From: CBDCNH01 sp965219015
Lineage (GTDB): Bacteria > Pseudomonadota > Alphaproteobacteria > Rhodobacterales > Rhodobacteraceae
NCBI GenBank assembly: GCA_965219015.1
Contig: CBDCNH010000005.1
Coordinates: 496,001-560,000 of the forward strand
Direction: 5' to 3'
DNA length: 64,000 bases
In this document: positions 9,596 to 18,166 of the stretch, in pieces
Layout of the letters: every line of letters begins with the position of its first letter
How positions within the stretch are numbered: position 1 is the first letter of the stretch
The notes under the pieces: generated by a model
What the model saw: only the letters and a program-made list of their open reading frames with translations
Told to the model about the DNA's origin: nothing
The model's database searches: none
Made by a program: the position numbers and the translations under genes

Positions 9596-10297
9596 TCAGG
9601 CGGCCGTCACCGCGAAGGCGGGGCTGCCGGTCCAGGACAGGCGCCAGCGGGCGCCGGGGCGGACGTTCTGTACGATTTGCGGCTCGAAGGCCACGAAGCA
9701 GGTGCCGCCCTGCCGTCGCACGGACGGATAGGCGAGCCCCGCGTGCCCCGCGCCGCGCAGGTCCGCCGCGAGCCGCTGCCCGGCGGGGTAGCCGATGGCC
9801 GGATCGGCATCGAGGCACGCGGGCGGCGGCTCAACGCCGCGCAGGTCGGGGACGTCGCCGATGAAGTCCGCGAGGCAGGCCTGGTAGGTCGTCTCGTCGT
9901 GGTACGTGCCGGCGTAGCCGAGCTCGCGCGCCTTGTGGAACGCGACCTCCTCGATGGCCGTGAGGTCGTCGAAGGCGCAGTACCACGCTCCGCGCGCGTG
10001 GTCGTTGAAGCGGTTGCCGCCGGGCCGGGTGTAGGCGAAGGCCGCGTTGACGAAGGTCGCACCCCAGCGCCTCAGGTCCGCCGCCTTCGAGCGGTACGCA
10101 AGCTCGCGCGGGTCGAGGTCGGGCAGCCCGTGGCGTTCCGCGAGAAGCCGCCCGTTCGTCAGGCCTTCGAGCGCCGCGAGCGCCTCGGCCTCCGCGTCGG
10201 TGTCGACGAGCGCGCGCAGGACAGGGGGCCTGAACGCGGCGGTCGGGACGAGGCGGACCGTCGCACGCTCTGCCAGCTCCACGACCGGCGGCGTCAT
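9596..10297 (-). CDS. RES-domain toxin of a RES/Xre toxin-antitoxin pair
   Basis: The 233-residue protein has the RES fold signature: R96 in GNRFND, E116/E117 in AIEEVAF, and S192 in YPSVRRQGGTCFVAF. Well-studied RES toxins of this group degrade NAD+ and are neutralised by direct binding of an Xre/MbcA-type antitoxin. The toxin ATG overlaps the antitoxin stop (ATGA), the usual antitoxin-first order. The 3' end is only a few bases from the convergent dehydrogenase gene. NAD+ as target is inferred from the family; an inactive or specialised version cannot be excluded. Confidence 0.9.
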   Translation of the reverse strand: MTPPVVELAERATVRLVPTAAFRPPVLRALVDTDAEAEALAALEGLTNGRLLAERHGLPDLDPRELAYRSKAADLRRWGATFVNAAFAYTRPGGNRFNDHARGAWYCAFDDLTAIEEVAFHKARELGYAGTYHDETTYQACLADFIGDVPDLRGVEPPPACLDADPAIGYPAGQRLAADLRGAGHAGLAYPSVRRQGGTCFVAFEPQIVQNVRPGARWRLSWTGSPAFAVTAA

Positions 10298-10716
10298 GTG
10301 CCGCCGCGCACCGCATCGACGTAGGCCCGCGTCGCGATGATCGCCGGCAGCCCGCCCGCGCGCATGAACGCGAGCGGGGATTCCCCGCGGAAGAGCGGCC
10401 CCGCGTTGGCCCGCTTCACCCAAGTGTCGGCGAGCTCGTCCGAGAAGTAGAGGTGCAGCCCCTTGTAGAGCCCGACGAGCGCGCTGAGGCGCAGCCGCTG
10501 GTCCTGGCCGAGGCGGCCCTTCCAGTCGCCCTGCCGGACTCGCGCCCAGGTGCGGGGCGCGACATCGGCGAGCGCCGCCGCCTCGTCGCTGCCGAGCGCC
10601 CAGGCCTCCGCGAGGCGCCGGAACGCCTTCACGGCCACGGGATCGAGCCCACCGCTCGCGGCGGCACCGTTGTCCGGCACCGGGAGGTTAGCGCGAAGTG
10701 ATGCAACGTCTGCCAT
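10294..10716 (-). CDS. Xre/MbcA/ParS-type antitoxin
   Basis: A 140-residue antitoxin partner of the RES toxin. The central part (about residues 25-75) is an Xre-like helical DNA-binding region (EAAALADVAPRTWARVRQGD), and the C-terminal part carries the toxin-binding domain with SALVGLYKGLHLYFSD and the motif FRGESPLAFMRAGGLPAI, typical of the DUF2384/MbcA-ParS-Xre family. The gene comes first in the operon and overlaps the toxin by four bases. A palindrome covers its start codon and a promoter-like sequence lies upstream, which fits autorepression by the antitoxin or the complex. Confidence 0.9.
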   Translation of the reverse strand: MADVASLRANLPVPDNGAAASGGLDPVAVKAFRRLAEAWALGSDEAAALADVAPRTWARVRQGDWKGRLGQDQRLRLSALVGLYKGLHLYFSDELADTWVKRANAGPLFRGESPLAFMRAGGLPAIIATRAYVDAVRGGT

Positions 10717-10722
10717 ATGGCA
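10711..10722. promoter_or_regulatory. Palindromic operator candidate at the antitoxin start
   Basis: TGCCATATGGCA is a perfect 12-base palindrome that includes the antitoxin ATG and lies just downstream of the promoter-like element. The flanks CGT and ACG extend the symmetry if one base is looped out. Xre-type antitoxins usually bind such sites to repress their own operon, so this is a good operator candidate; binding is inferred. Confidence 0.55.
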
Positions 10723-10724
10723 AC

Positions 10725-10752
10725 GCTATACATGACATCTGGCCAAAGTCAA
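10725..10752 (-). promoter_or_regulatory. Putative sigma-70-type promoter of the RES/Xre operon
   Basis: On the minus strand TTGACT (10747-10752) and TATAGC (10725-10730) are separated by 16 bases and stand out in a locally AT-richer stretch. The -10 box is eight bases before the antitoxin start codon, so the transcript would be leaderless or nearly so, and the palindrome at 10711-10722 would overlap the transcription start. Confidence 0.55.
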
Positions 10753-10764
10753 GCATTTCGGTTG

Positions 10765-11517
10765 CTACGTCCGAAGCCCTCGGAACACCATCGACGCGGC
10801 CCAGCCGGCGGCGACGGCGATGACGAGCGACAGCGCGCCGTAGACGATCGGCTGAGCGTGGGCGAGCTGGTAGAGCCAGCGCTCGAGCCCGACGAGGCCG
10901 ACGTAGATCACCGCGTCGCGCTGGTCGATCGACACGCCGCCGCGCATCAGGAAGAACCGCACCGTGTAGTTGCCCTCGACGAGGTTGGCGGGGAGCGCGA
11001 TGCGGGTGCGAAAGAGCGTGCCTTCGTCGATCTGCACCGCGCCTTCGAGGAGCTGGTAGACCTCCTGCGCCTTGCGGACCCGGATCAGCGCTTCGCTGAA
11101 GTCCTTGGGGTTGCCGACGTCGGCAGGGGCTCCGACCGAGCGGATCATCTGCGGGATCGAGATGTGCCGGCGAAGGTCCTCGGTGTGGGTCAGGAGCGCG
11201 CCGAGCGGAGCGCTCGTCGCGACCGCGTAGAAGCTCGGCGCGCGGTCCACGTCGACGGCGGCGGTGTTGATCCAGATGCCGAAGCTGCGCGACTTCCGCC
11301 GGACCATGACGCTCGAGGTCGGACCCTCCACGGTGACGATGACGCCGAGCGGCCCCGACGGTTCGGGCGCGTCGCGCTTGACGGCACCATAGACGAGGAT
11401 TTCCGTGCCCTCGAAGTTGGCGGTGATCGCCACCTGGTCCTGGCTCACGGCGGCGACCACGCTCTCCGCCGCGGCCGGGGTGGCGAGGGCGGCGAGGAGC
11501 GCCAGCGCCCGGATCAT
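10765..11517 (-). CDS. TIGR02186-family membrane-anchored protein
   Basis: The 250-residue product belongs to the TIGR02186 family of alphaproteobacterial proteins of unknown function that are usually found beside a TauE/SafE exporter. It has a cleavable signal peptide (cleavage after ATPAAA), a large exported beta-rich domain, and one C-terminal membrane helix (PIVYGALSLVIAVAAGWAASMVF). The family typically shows FEGTEILVYGA and PEPSGPLGVIVTVEGP, both present. The start overlaps the TauE stop (ATGA). A role as a periplasmic partner of the exporter is an inference from the conserved pairing. Confidence 0.88.
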   Translation of the reverse strand: MIRALALLAALATPAAAESVVAAVSQDQVAITANFEGTEILVYGAVKRDAPEPSGPLGVIVTVEGPTSSVMVRRKSRSFGIWINTAAVDVDRAPSFYAVATSAPLGALLTHTEDLRRHISIPQMIRSVGAPADVGNPKDFSEALIRVRKAQEVYQLLEGAVQIDEGTLFRTRIALPANLVEGNYTVRFFLMRGGVSIDQRDAVIYVGLVGLERWLYQLAHAQPIVYGALSLVIAVAAGWAASMVFRGLRT

Positions 11518-12428
11518 CTCGTGCGGTCGCTGGCGACGGTGTAGAGGTCGTCGGGGCGGACCAGCAGGTCGAGCGCGATCTTGCCGCTGACGGCGATGAC
11601 GAGAAGCGCCAGCAGGATGCGGAGCTGCTCCGCGCGGAGCCGCACGCCGATCAGCGCACCGACCTGCGCGCCCACGACGCCGCCGACGATGAGGAGCGTG
11701 GCGAGCAGGATGTCGACCGAGTTCGAGATCACGGCGTGCATCATCGTGGTGAACGCGGTGACGAAGATGATCTGGAAGAGCGAGGTGCCGATCACGACCT
11801 TGGTGGGCATCCCGAGCAGGTAGATCATCGCGGGCACCATGATGAACCCGCCGCCGACGCCCATGATGGCGGAGAGAAACCCCACGAAGATGCCGACGGC
11901 GACGGGCGGGATGATGCTGATGTGCAGTCCCGAGGTGCGGAACGTCACCTTGAACGGCAACCGCTCGGCGGAGGCGCGACGCGGCCGCCGCGGGACCGGG
12001 GGACGCGACGAGCGACGCAGCGCGCGGACGCTTTCGAGGAACATGAGCGTGCCGACGAGCCCGAGGAAGAGCACGTAGGTGAGCTGCACGAAGAGGTCGA
12101 TCTGGCCCGCGGCGCTCAGCCGGTTGAACATCCAGATGCCGCCGAGCGACCCCGCGAGACCGCCGCCGAGGAGCACGGAGCCCATCCTGAGATCGACCGT
12201 CCGGCGGCGCAGATGCGCGAGCACGCCCGAGACCGACGACGCGACGACCTGGTTCGCGCCCGTCGCGACCGCGACCGCCGGCGGGATGCCGATGAAGAAC
12301 AAGAGGGGCGTGATGAGGAACCCGCCGCCGACGCCGAAGAGGCCCGAGAGCATCCCCACGACGCCGCCGAGAAAGAACAGGACGAAGGCGTTGACCGAGA
12401 CCTCGGCGATGGGGAGGTAGATCTGCAC
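11514..12428 (-). CDS. TauE/SafE-family sulfite or organosulfur exporter
   Basis: A 304-residue inner-membrane protein with two homologous halves of membrane helices, each starting with the glycine-rich family motif: GMLSGLFGVGGGFLITPLL near residue 25 and GFLSAIMGVGGGFIMVPAM near 178. A cytoplasmic basic loop (about 115-155) links them. Family members export sulfite, sulfoacetate or related anions. It starts at a GTG with GGGGAGG six bases ahead, rather than an ATG. The gene follows the permeases of a BMP-type importer by 13 bases and is coupled to the TIGR02186 gene. Confidence 0.9.
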   Translation of the reverse strand: MQIYLPIAEVSVNAFVLFFLGGVVGMLSGLFGVGGGFLITPLLFFIGIPPAVAVATGANQVVASSVSGVLAHLRRRTVDLRMGSVLLGGGLAGSLGGIWMFNRLSAAGQIDLFVQLTYVLFLGLVGTLMFLESVRALRRSSRPPVPRRPRRASAERLPFKVTFRTSGLHISIIPPVAVGIFVGFLSAIMGVGGGFIMVPAMIYLLGMPTKVVIGTSLFQIIFVTAFTTMMHAVISNSVDILLATLLIVGGVVGAQVGALIGVRLRAEQLRILLALLVIAVSGKIALDLLVRPDDLYTVASDRTR

Positions 12429-12441
12429 GCTTGCCTCCCCG

Positions 12442-13407
12442 CTAGCGCTCCTTGACGTAGGCCTCGCCGCCCGCGCGGGGCGGGATCGCCTTGCCGACGA
12501 AGCCCGCGAGGATCACCACGGTCAGGATGTAGGGCAGCGCCTGCATGACCTGCACGGGCACGGGCAGGCCCGCGATCTCGAGGTTCTGATAGCGGTTGGC
12601 GATGCTCTCGAGAAGCCCGAAGAGGAACGTCGTGCCGAGAGCGTACCACGGGCGCCACTTGGCGAAGATGAGCGCCGCGAGCGCGATGTAGCCGCGCCCC
12701 GCGGTCATCTCCTTGCCGAAGCCCGCCGAGAGCCCCGTCGCGAGGTAGGCGCCCGCGAAGCCGCAGAGGAGCCCGCAGATCATCACCGCCGCGTAGCGCG
12801 TGCCGGTCACCGAGACGCCCGCCGTGTCGACCGCGGCGGGGTTCTCGCCAACCGCCCGAAGCCGCAGCCCGAAGCGGGTGCGCGCGAGGATCCACCACGT
12901 CAGCGGCACCGTCAGGATGCCGGCGTAGACGAGGATCGAATGGCCGGAGATGAGCTCGTAGTAGATCGGCCCGAGCACCGGGACACCGCGCAGCGTCTCG
13001 GCGAAGGGCAGCGTCAGCTCCTGGAACCGCGCGGCGCCCTCGAGCGGCGGCGTGCGCCCGCCGAGCCGGAACCACGTCTGCCCGACGAGGACGGTGAGCC
13101 CCGAGGCGAGGAAGTTGATCGCGACGCCGGAGATGAGCTGGTTGCCGCGGAAGGTGATCGATGCGAGCCCGTGCAGCGCCGAGAGCGCCATCGACGCGCC
13201 GATGCCCGCCAGAAGCCCGAGCCAGACCGAGCCGGAGACGTAGGCGATCGCGCCCGACAGGAACGCGGCCGCGAGCATCTTGCCCTCGAGCCCGATGTCG
13301 AAGATGCCCGCACGCTCGGAGAAGAGCCCCGCGAGGCAGGCGAAGAGGAGCGGCGTCGCGAGCCGCACGCCGCTGTCGAGCACCTGGAGCGCGGCGAGGA
13401 AGTCCAT
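12442..13407 (-). CDS. BMP-type (nucleoside) ABC transporter permease, second subunit
   Basis: A 321-residue permease of the branched-chain/ribose-like BPD_transp_2 family, closest in kind to YufQ/NupQ nucleoside permeases. Characteristic stretches are SERAGIFDIGLEGKMLAAAF near residue 28, AVGENPAAVDTAGVSVTGTRYAAV around 180 and FAKWRPWYALGTTFLFGLLES near 243. It lies four bases after the first permease gene. Together with the ATPase and BMP binding protein it should form a complete importer for nucleosides or a similar small molecule. Confidence 0.9.
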   Translation of the reverse strand: MDFLAALQVLDSGVRLATPLLFACLAGLFSERAGIFDIGLEGKMLAAAFLSGAIAYVSGSVWLGLLAGIGASMALSALHGLASITFRGNQLISGVAINFLASGLTVLVGQTWFRLGGRTPPLEGAARFQELTLPFAETLRGVPVLGPIYYELISGHSILVYAGILTVPLTWWILARTRFGLRLRAVGENPAAVDTAGVSVTGTRYAAVMICGLLCGFAGAYLATGLSAGFGKEMTAGRGYIALAALIFAKWRPWYALGTTFLFGLLESIANRYQNLEIAGLPVPVQVMQALPYILTVVILAGFVGKAIPPRAGGEAYVKER

Positions 13408-13411
13408 CAGG

Positions 13412-14539
13412 TCACTCGGCCGGCTCGGGCTTCGCGACGGGCTTCGCCGTCCGGTCCCGCGTCGCGAGGTGGAACACGCGGCCGAGGCCCATGCGGATCA
13501 TGTTGTCGAGCGCGCCGGTGAAGATGATGACGAGCGCCTGGATGACGATGATGAGCTCGCGCGGGATCGTGGTCCAGAGCGCGAGCTCGCCGCCGCCCTG
13601 GTAGAGGAAGCCGAAGAGGATCGCCGCGAGAAAGACGCCGAAGGGATGCGACCGGCCCATCAGGCACACCGCGATGCCGATGAAGCCCGCCCCCTCGACC
13701 GAGTTCAGCACCAGCCGCTGGGCCTCGCCCATCACGTTGTTGACCGCCATCATGCCGCAGAGCCCACCCGAGATGAGCATCGCGTACATGGTGATGCGCG
13801 TCGGCGAGATGCCGGCGTAGCGCGCCGCGGGCTCCGAGCGGCCGAAGGCGCGGATCTGATAGCCGAGCCGGGTGCGCCAGAGGAGCACCCAGACGCCGAT
13901 GCAGGCGGCGACGGCGATGAGGAGCGCCACGTTGGCGGGGGTCTTGTCGCTGAACGGGATGCCGACCGCGCCGAGGATGTCGCCGAGGCGCGGCAGCTTC
14001 GTCCCCGGCGGGAACCGTGCCGAGGCGGGGTCCATCGAGCCCTGCGGGCGCAGCACGTTGACGAGGAGGTAGTTCAGGATCGCGGCGGCGATGAAGTTGA
14101 ACATGATCGTCGTGATGACGATGTGGCTGCCCCGGCGCGCCTGCAGCCAGGCCGGGATAGCGGCCCAGGCGGCGCCGAAGGCCGCCCCCGCGAGCGACGC
14201 CGCGACGAGCGCGACGGACCAGTGCGGCCAGGGCACCATCAGGCACACGAGCGCCACGCCGAGCCCGCCGAGCGTCGCCTGCCCCTCGCCGCCGATGTTG
14301 AAGAGCCCGGCGTGGAACGCCACCGCGACTCCGAGGCCGGTGAAGACGAAGTTCGTCGCGTAGTAGAGCGTGTAGCCCCAGCCGTAGGTCGAGCCGAGCG
14401 CGCCGTCGACCATGATGCCGAGCGCCGCGACCGGATCCTCGCCGATGGCGAGGATGACGAGCCCCGAGAGCGCGAAGGCGACGATCAGGCTGACGAGCGG
14501 CACCAGCACCGCGTCGGCGAGGGGCGGCAGGCGCGTCAC
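13412..14539 (-). CDS. BMP-type (nucleoside) ABC transporter permease, first subunit
   Basis: A 375-residue inner-membrane permease resembling YufP/NupP. Recognisable parts are the N-terminal helix LVSLIVAFALSGLVILAIGEDP, the FHAGLFNIGGEGQATLGGLG segment near residue 75, and AFGRSEPAARYAGISPTRIT near 230, which is the coupling loop. The C-terminal tail is lysine/alanine-rich. Its start codon overlaps the stop of the ATPase gene (ATGA). Confidence 0.9.
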   Translation of the reverse strand: MTRLPPLADAVLVPLVSLIVAFALSGLVILAIGEDPVAALGIMVDGALGSTYGWGYTLYYATNFVFTGLGVAVAFHAGLFNIGGEGQATLGGLGVALVCLMVPWPHWSVALVAASLAGAAFGAAWAAIPAWLQARRGSHIVITTIMFNFIAAAILNYLLVNVLRPQGSMDPASARFPPGTKLPRLGDILGAVGIPFSDKTPANVALLIAVAACIGVWVLLWRTRLGYQIRAFGRSEPAARYAGISPTRITMYAMLISGGLCGMMAVNNVMGEAQRLVLNSVEGAGFIGIAVCLMGRSHPFGVFLAAILFGFLYQGGGELALWTTIPRELIIVIQALVIIFTGALDNMIRMGLGRVFHLATRDRTAKPVAKPEPAE

Positions 14540-16098
14540 GCCGCCTCCGCCACGCCGGCCATCAGGAGGCCGAGCGCGCCTTCGGTGGTGGCCTCCGGCT
14601 CGCGCTCGCCCATGATGCGGCCGTCGAACATCACCGCGATGCGGTCCGAGAGCGCCAGGACCTCGTCGAGCTCGACGCTGACGAGCAGGATCGCCTTGCC
14701 CGCGTCGCGCAGCGCGACGATCTGGCGGTGGATGAACTCGATCGCGCCGATGTCGACCCCCCGCGTCGGCTGGCCGACGAGGAGGAGGTCGGGGTTGCGC
14801 TCGATCTCGCGGGCGAGGACGAGCTTCTGCTGGTTGCCGCCGGAGAAGTTGCGCGCCGTGAGCCAGCAGTTCTGCGGCCGCACGTCGAAGCGCTCCATCT
14901 TGCCGCGCGCGTCCTCGCGCAGCGCCCGGTTGTCCATCAGGATCGGCCCGCGGTTGTAGGCGGCGTCGTGCTGGTAGCCGAAGGCGACGTTCTCCCAGGC
15001 CGTGAAGTCCATCACCAGCCCGAGCCGCTGGCGGTCCTCGGGCACATGCGCCACGCCGCGCGCGCGCCGGCTCTGGCCGTCCGAGTGCGCGCCGGTGAGG
15101 TCGAGCGGCGCGCCGTTCAGCGTCGCGCGCCCCGCCGCGGTGCGGATGCCGCCCAGCACCTCCAGAAGCTCCGACTGCCCGTTGCCCGCCACCCCGGCGA
15201 TGCCCAGGATCTCGCCCGCCCGCACCTCGAACGACACGTCCTTGAGCCGCGCCACCCCCTTGCCGTCGGTCAGCGACAGCCCCTCGACGGCGAGCACCAC
15301 GGGCCCCGGCCGCGCGGGGCGCTTCTCGACCTTGAGGAGCACCTTGCGCCCCACCATCAGCTCGGCGAGCGCCGCGGGCGTGGTCTCCGCGGTGCGGACC
15401 GTCGCGGTCATCTCGCCGCGCCGCATCACGCTCACCGTGTCCGTCACCTCCATGATCTCGCGCAGCTTGTGCGTGATGAGGAGGATCGTCTTGCCCTCGC
15501 GCGCGAGGTTCCGAAGGATGCGGAACAGATGGTCGGCCTCGGCGGGGGTCAGCACGCCCGTCGGCTCGTCGAGGATCAGGATATCGGCCTGGCGGTAGAG
15601 CGCCTTCAGGATCTCGACGCGCTGCTGATGCCCGACGCTCAGCGTCTCGACCCGCGCGTCGGGATCGACGGCGAGCTCGTAGTCGGCGGCGAGCTCGGTC
15701 AGGAGCTTGCGCGCCTTGGCGAGGCTCGGGCGCAGGAGCCGGCCGTCCTCCGCGCCGAGGATGACGTTCTCGAGCACGGTGAAGTTCTCGACGAGCTTGA
15801 AGTGCTGGAACACCATGCCGATCCCGGCGCGGATCGCGGCCTGGCTGTCGGGGATCGCGACGGGCCGGCCGCCGATGCGGATCTCGCCCGCGTCGGCGCG
15901 GTAGAAGCCGTAGAGGATCGACATCAGCGTGGACTTGCCCGCGCCGTTCTCGCCGATGATGCCGTGGATCGAGCCCTTCGCGACCCGGATCGAGATGTCG
16001 CGGTTGGCCTGCACCGGCCCGAAGGCCTTCGAGATGCCGACGAGCTCGAGGGCGGGCACGTCAGCCTCCGCCGTGCCCGCCGTCAGGGTCTTGCCCAC
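14536..16098 (-). CDS. BMP-type (nucleoside) ABC transporter ATP-binding protein, tandem ABC domains
   Basis: A 520-residue ATPase with two ABC domains in one chain. The first has Walker A GENGAGKS at residues 49-56, a signature SVGHQQRVEIL and Walker B ILILDEPTGVLTPAE. The second has the usual degenerate nucleotide site (GVAGNGQSELLEVLGG) and a good signature FSGGNQQKLVLAREI with LLLVGQPTRGVDIGAIE. This arrangement is typical of YufO/NupA and sugar-type ATPases. It follows the BMP binding-protein gene with a short gap and is coupled to the permease genes. Confidence 0.92.
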   Translation of the reverse strand: MGKTLTAGTAEADVPALELVGISKAFGPVQANRDISIRVAKGSIHGIIGENGAGKSTLMSILYGFYRADAGEIRIGGRPVAIPDSQAAIRAGIGMVFQHFKLVENFTVLENVILGAEDGRLLRPSLAKARKLLTELAADYELAVDPDARVETLSVGHQQRVEILKALYRQADILILDEPTGVLTPAEADHLFRILRNLAREGKTILLITHKLREIMEVTDTVSVMRRGEMTATVRTAETTPAALAELMVGRKVLLKVEKRPARPGPVVLAVEGLSLTDGKGVARLKDVSFEVRAGEILGIAGVAGNGQSELLEVLGGIRTAAGRATLNGAPLDLTGAHSDGQSRRARGVAHVPEDRQRLGLVMDFTAWENVAFGYQHDAAYNRGPILMDNRALREDARGKMERFDVRPQNCWLTARNFSGGNQQKLVLAREIERNPDLLLVGQPTRGVDIGAIEFIHRQIVALRDAGKAILLVSVELDEVLALSDRIAVMFDGRIMGEREPEATTEGALGLLMAGVAEAA

Positions 16099-16111
16099 CG
16101 GCGCCGCCCGC

Positions 16112-17101
16112 TCAGAAGTACGGGCAGCTGCCGTCGGTCGTGTAGTCGTGCACCTCGACCTCGCCCGACTTGATCGCCGCCGCCGCCGCCTCGACCATCG
16201 CCTTCATCTCCGGCGTCACGAGATCCTTGTTGTTCTCGTCGAGCGCGAAGTCGACGCCGCCGGACTGGAGGTCCATCACGTTGGTGCCCGTCGCGAGGTC
16301 CGTACCCGACTTGAAGGCGTCGTAGACCGCGTTGTCGACGCGCTTCGTCATCGAGGTCAGCACCTTGCCGGGGTGGAGGTAGTTCTGGTTGCTGTCGACG
16401 CCGATCGAGAGCACGCCGCCGTCAGCCGCCGCCTGCAGCACGCCGATGCCGGTTGCGCCCGCCGCGGCGTAGATCACGTCGGCGCCCTGGCTGATCTCGG
16501 CCTTGGCGATCTCGCCGCCCTTCACCGGGTCGTTCCAGGCCGCGGGCGTGGTGCCGGTGTAGCTCGAGATCACCGTCGCGGTCGGCTTCGCCGCCTTCAC
16601 GCCCTGCGCGTAGCCGCACTCGAAGCGGCGGATCAGCGGGATGTCCATGCCGCCGACGAAGCCCACCTTGTCCGACTTCGACGCCATCGCGGCCATCATC
16701 CCGACGAGGTAGCTGCCCTCCTGCTCGGTGAACACGACGGAGCGCACGTTCGGCTGCTCCACGACCGCGTCGATGATGGCGAACTTGGTGTCGGGATAGT
16801 CGGGTGCCACCTGGCTCAGCACGTCGCCGAAGGCGAAGCCGGTCATCACGATGGGGTTGGCGCCCGATTCCGCGAGCCGCCGCAGCGCCTGCTCGCGCTG
16901 CGCCTCGGACGACATCTCGAGCTCCTTGTAGCTGCCGCCCGTCTCCTTCTTCCAGCGCTCGGCGCCGTTGAAGGCCGCCTCGTTGAAGGACTTGTCGAAC
17001 TTGCCGCCGAGATCGTAGATGATCGCGGGGTCGCCGAGGGCGGCGCCGGCCGTCAGGGCGAGCGCGGCCGCTGCGCCGAGGAGTTTCCGCGTCAAGGTCA
17101 T
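16112..17101 (-). CDS. BMP-family ABC transporter substrate-binding protein
   Basis: A 329-residue periplasmic binding protein of the BMP (basic membrane protein/PnrA) family. The signal peptide ends at ALTAGAALG. Family stretches are IYDLGGKFDKSFNEAAFNGA (residues 29-48), TGFAFGDVLSQVAPDYPDTKF, SYLVGMMAAMASK, GFVGGMDIPLIRRFECGYAQG and AAAGATGIGVLQAA. It is the first gene of an operon with ATPase, two permeases, TauE and TIGR02186 genes; a clear ribosome site (CGGAGG) precedes the ATG. Relatives bind purine nucleosides, but ligand choice differs widely in this family. Confidence 0.92.
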   Translation of the reverse strand: MTLTRKLLGAAAALALTAGAALGDPAIIYDLGGKFDKSFNEAAFNGAERWKKETGGSYKELEMSSEAQREQALRRLAESGANPIVMTGFAFGDVLSQVAPDYPDTKFAIIDAVVEQPNVRSVVFTEQEGSYLVGMMAAMASKSDKVGFVGGMDIPLIRRFECGYAQGVKAAKPTATVISSYTGTTPAAWNDPVKGGEIAKAEISQGADVIYAAAGATGIGVLQAAADGGVLSIGVDSNQNYLHPGKVLTSMTKRVDNAVYDAFKSGTDLATGTNVMDLQSGGVDFALDENNKDLVTPEMKAMVEAAAAAIKSGEVEVHDYTTDGSCPYF

Positions 17102-17167
17102 CAGGGCCTCCGGTTGGGACGGGGTGAACGGGATCGCCGACGATTAGGGCCGACCCCGCCCGAGGGG

Positions 17168-17584
17168 TCAAGGCCCGATTGCGTGAAGCGACCGGGCGAG
17201 GACGAGCGCGTCGTGCCGCGCGCCGTGGCGGAGGTAGTAGCCGCGCCGGACGCCCGCTTCGTGCCACCCGGCGCTCAAGTAGAGAGCACGCGCGGCATGA
17301 TTGTCGGCGGCGACCTCGAGGAACGCGGACGCAGCACCTTGGGTGCGCGCCGCGGCCTCGAAGCGCGCGAGGAGCCGGCGCCCCACGCCGCGGCGGCGCG
17401 CTTCGGGGGCCACGGCGAGCGTCAGGATCTCGGCCTCGTCCGCGGCGATGCGGCCGAGGAGAAAGCCCTCGGGCTCCGTCAGCACGAGCCCCTCGTGCGC
17501 GAGGGCAGCGATTTCGCCGGCCGACCACGACCGCTCGGCCGGAAACGACACCGCGTGAAGGGCCGCCATCGCCTCCGGGGTCAC
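17168..17584 (-). CDS. rimI: GNAT N-acetyltransferase, RimI-like
   Basis: A 138-residue GNAT protein with the acetyl-CoA-binding motif EARRRGVGRRLLARFE near residue 81 and the RimI-like segments AEILTLAVAPEAR and LEVAADNHAARALYLSAGW. RimI acetylates the N-terminal alanine of ribosomal protein S18. Its gene follows and overlaps tsaB (GTG start inside the tsaB stop, GTGA), the common rimI-tsaB pairing, which supports this name over an unspecified acetyltransferase. Confidence 0.85.
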   Translation of the reverse strand: MTPEAMAALHAVSFPAERSWSAGEIAALAHEGLVLTEPEGFLLGRIAADEAEILTLAVAPEARRRGVGRRLLARFEAAARTQGAASAFLEVAADNHAARALYLSAGWHEAGVRRGYYLRHGARHDALVLARSLHAIGP

Positions 17585-18162
17585 GCGACGATCGGCGGCG
17601 GCGACACCCCCGGCATCGCGTCGGGCGGCCGGACGTAGAGCGGCGCCGGGCGGGGTGCCACGGTCCCGAGCGCGGCGCGGGCGATCCGTGCCACGTTGGC
17701 GATGACGTCCTCCGCCGGCAGGTCCGCCTGCCGGACGACCGCGCCGTCAAAGGCGGTGTCATCCGGCACGAGGCGCGCGGCACCTCCCGACCGGGCGGCG
17801 TGGACCATCCCGCGCCGTGCCGGGATCACCGCCCAGACCGGAAGCGGTCGCTGGTATGCCAGTGCCTCGAAGCCGGTGACGCCGATCGCCGGCACCCCGA
17901 GCCCGAGCGCCAGCCCGCGGGCGGCGGACACGGAGATGCGGATGCCGGTGAAGTTTCCCGGCCCGGTGCCGACGCCGATGCCAGCGAGATCGCGCCACGC
18001 GAGCCCCGCCTCGGCGAGCATGGCCTCGAGCATCCCGATCAGATGCTCGGCCTGGCCCGTCGCCATCGGGTCGACGCGCACCCAGAGCCGATCGCCCCAG
18101 ACGACCGCGGCCGCGCAGTGCGCGGCCGCGGTATCGAACGCGAGGAGCGGGCCGTCGCCCAA
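17581..18162 (-). CDS. tsaB: tRNA threonylcarbamoyladenosine biosynthesis protein TsaB
   Basis: A 193-residue ASKHA-fold protein. The phosphate-1-like loop LLAFDTAAAHCAAAVVW is at the start and the TsaB hallmark GVGTGPGNFTGIRISVSAARGLALG is split around residue 65. TsaB is the scaffold partner of TsaD in making the t6A modification of tRNAs reading ANN codons. It stands five bases after the NifU-like gene and overlaps rimI. The C-terminal domain is short, as is normal for alphaproteobacterial TsaB. Confidence 0.92.
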   Translation of the reverse strand: MGDGPLLAFDTAAAHCAAAVVWGDRLWVRVDPMATGQAEHLIGMLEAMLAEAGLAWRDLAGIGVGTGPGNFTGIRISVSAARGLALGLGVPAIGVTGFEALAYQRPLPVWAVIPARRGMVHAARSGGAARLVPDDTAFDGAVVRQADLPAEDVIANVARIARAALGTVAPRPAPLYVRPPDAMPGVSPPPIVA

Positions 18163-18166
18163 GGCG

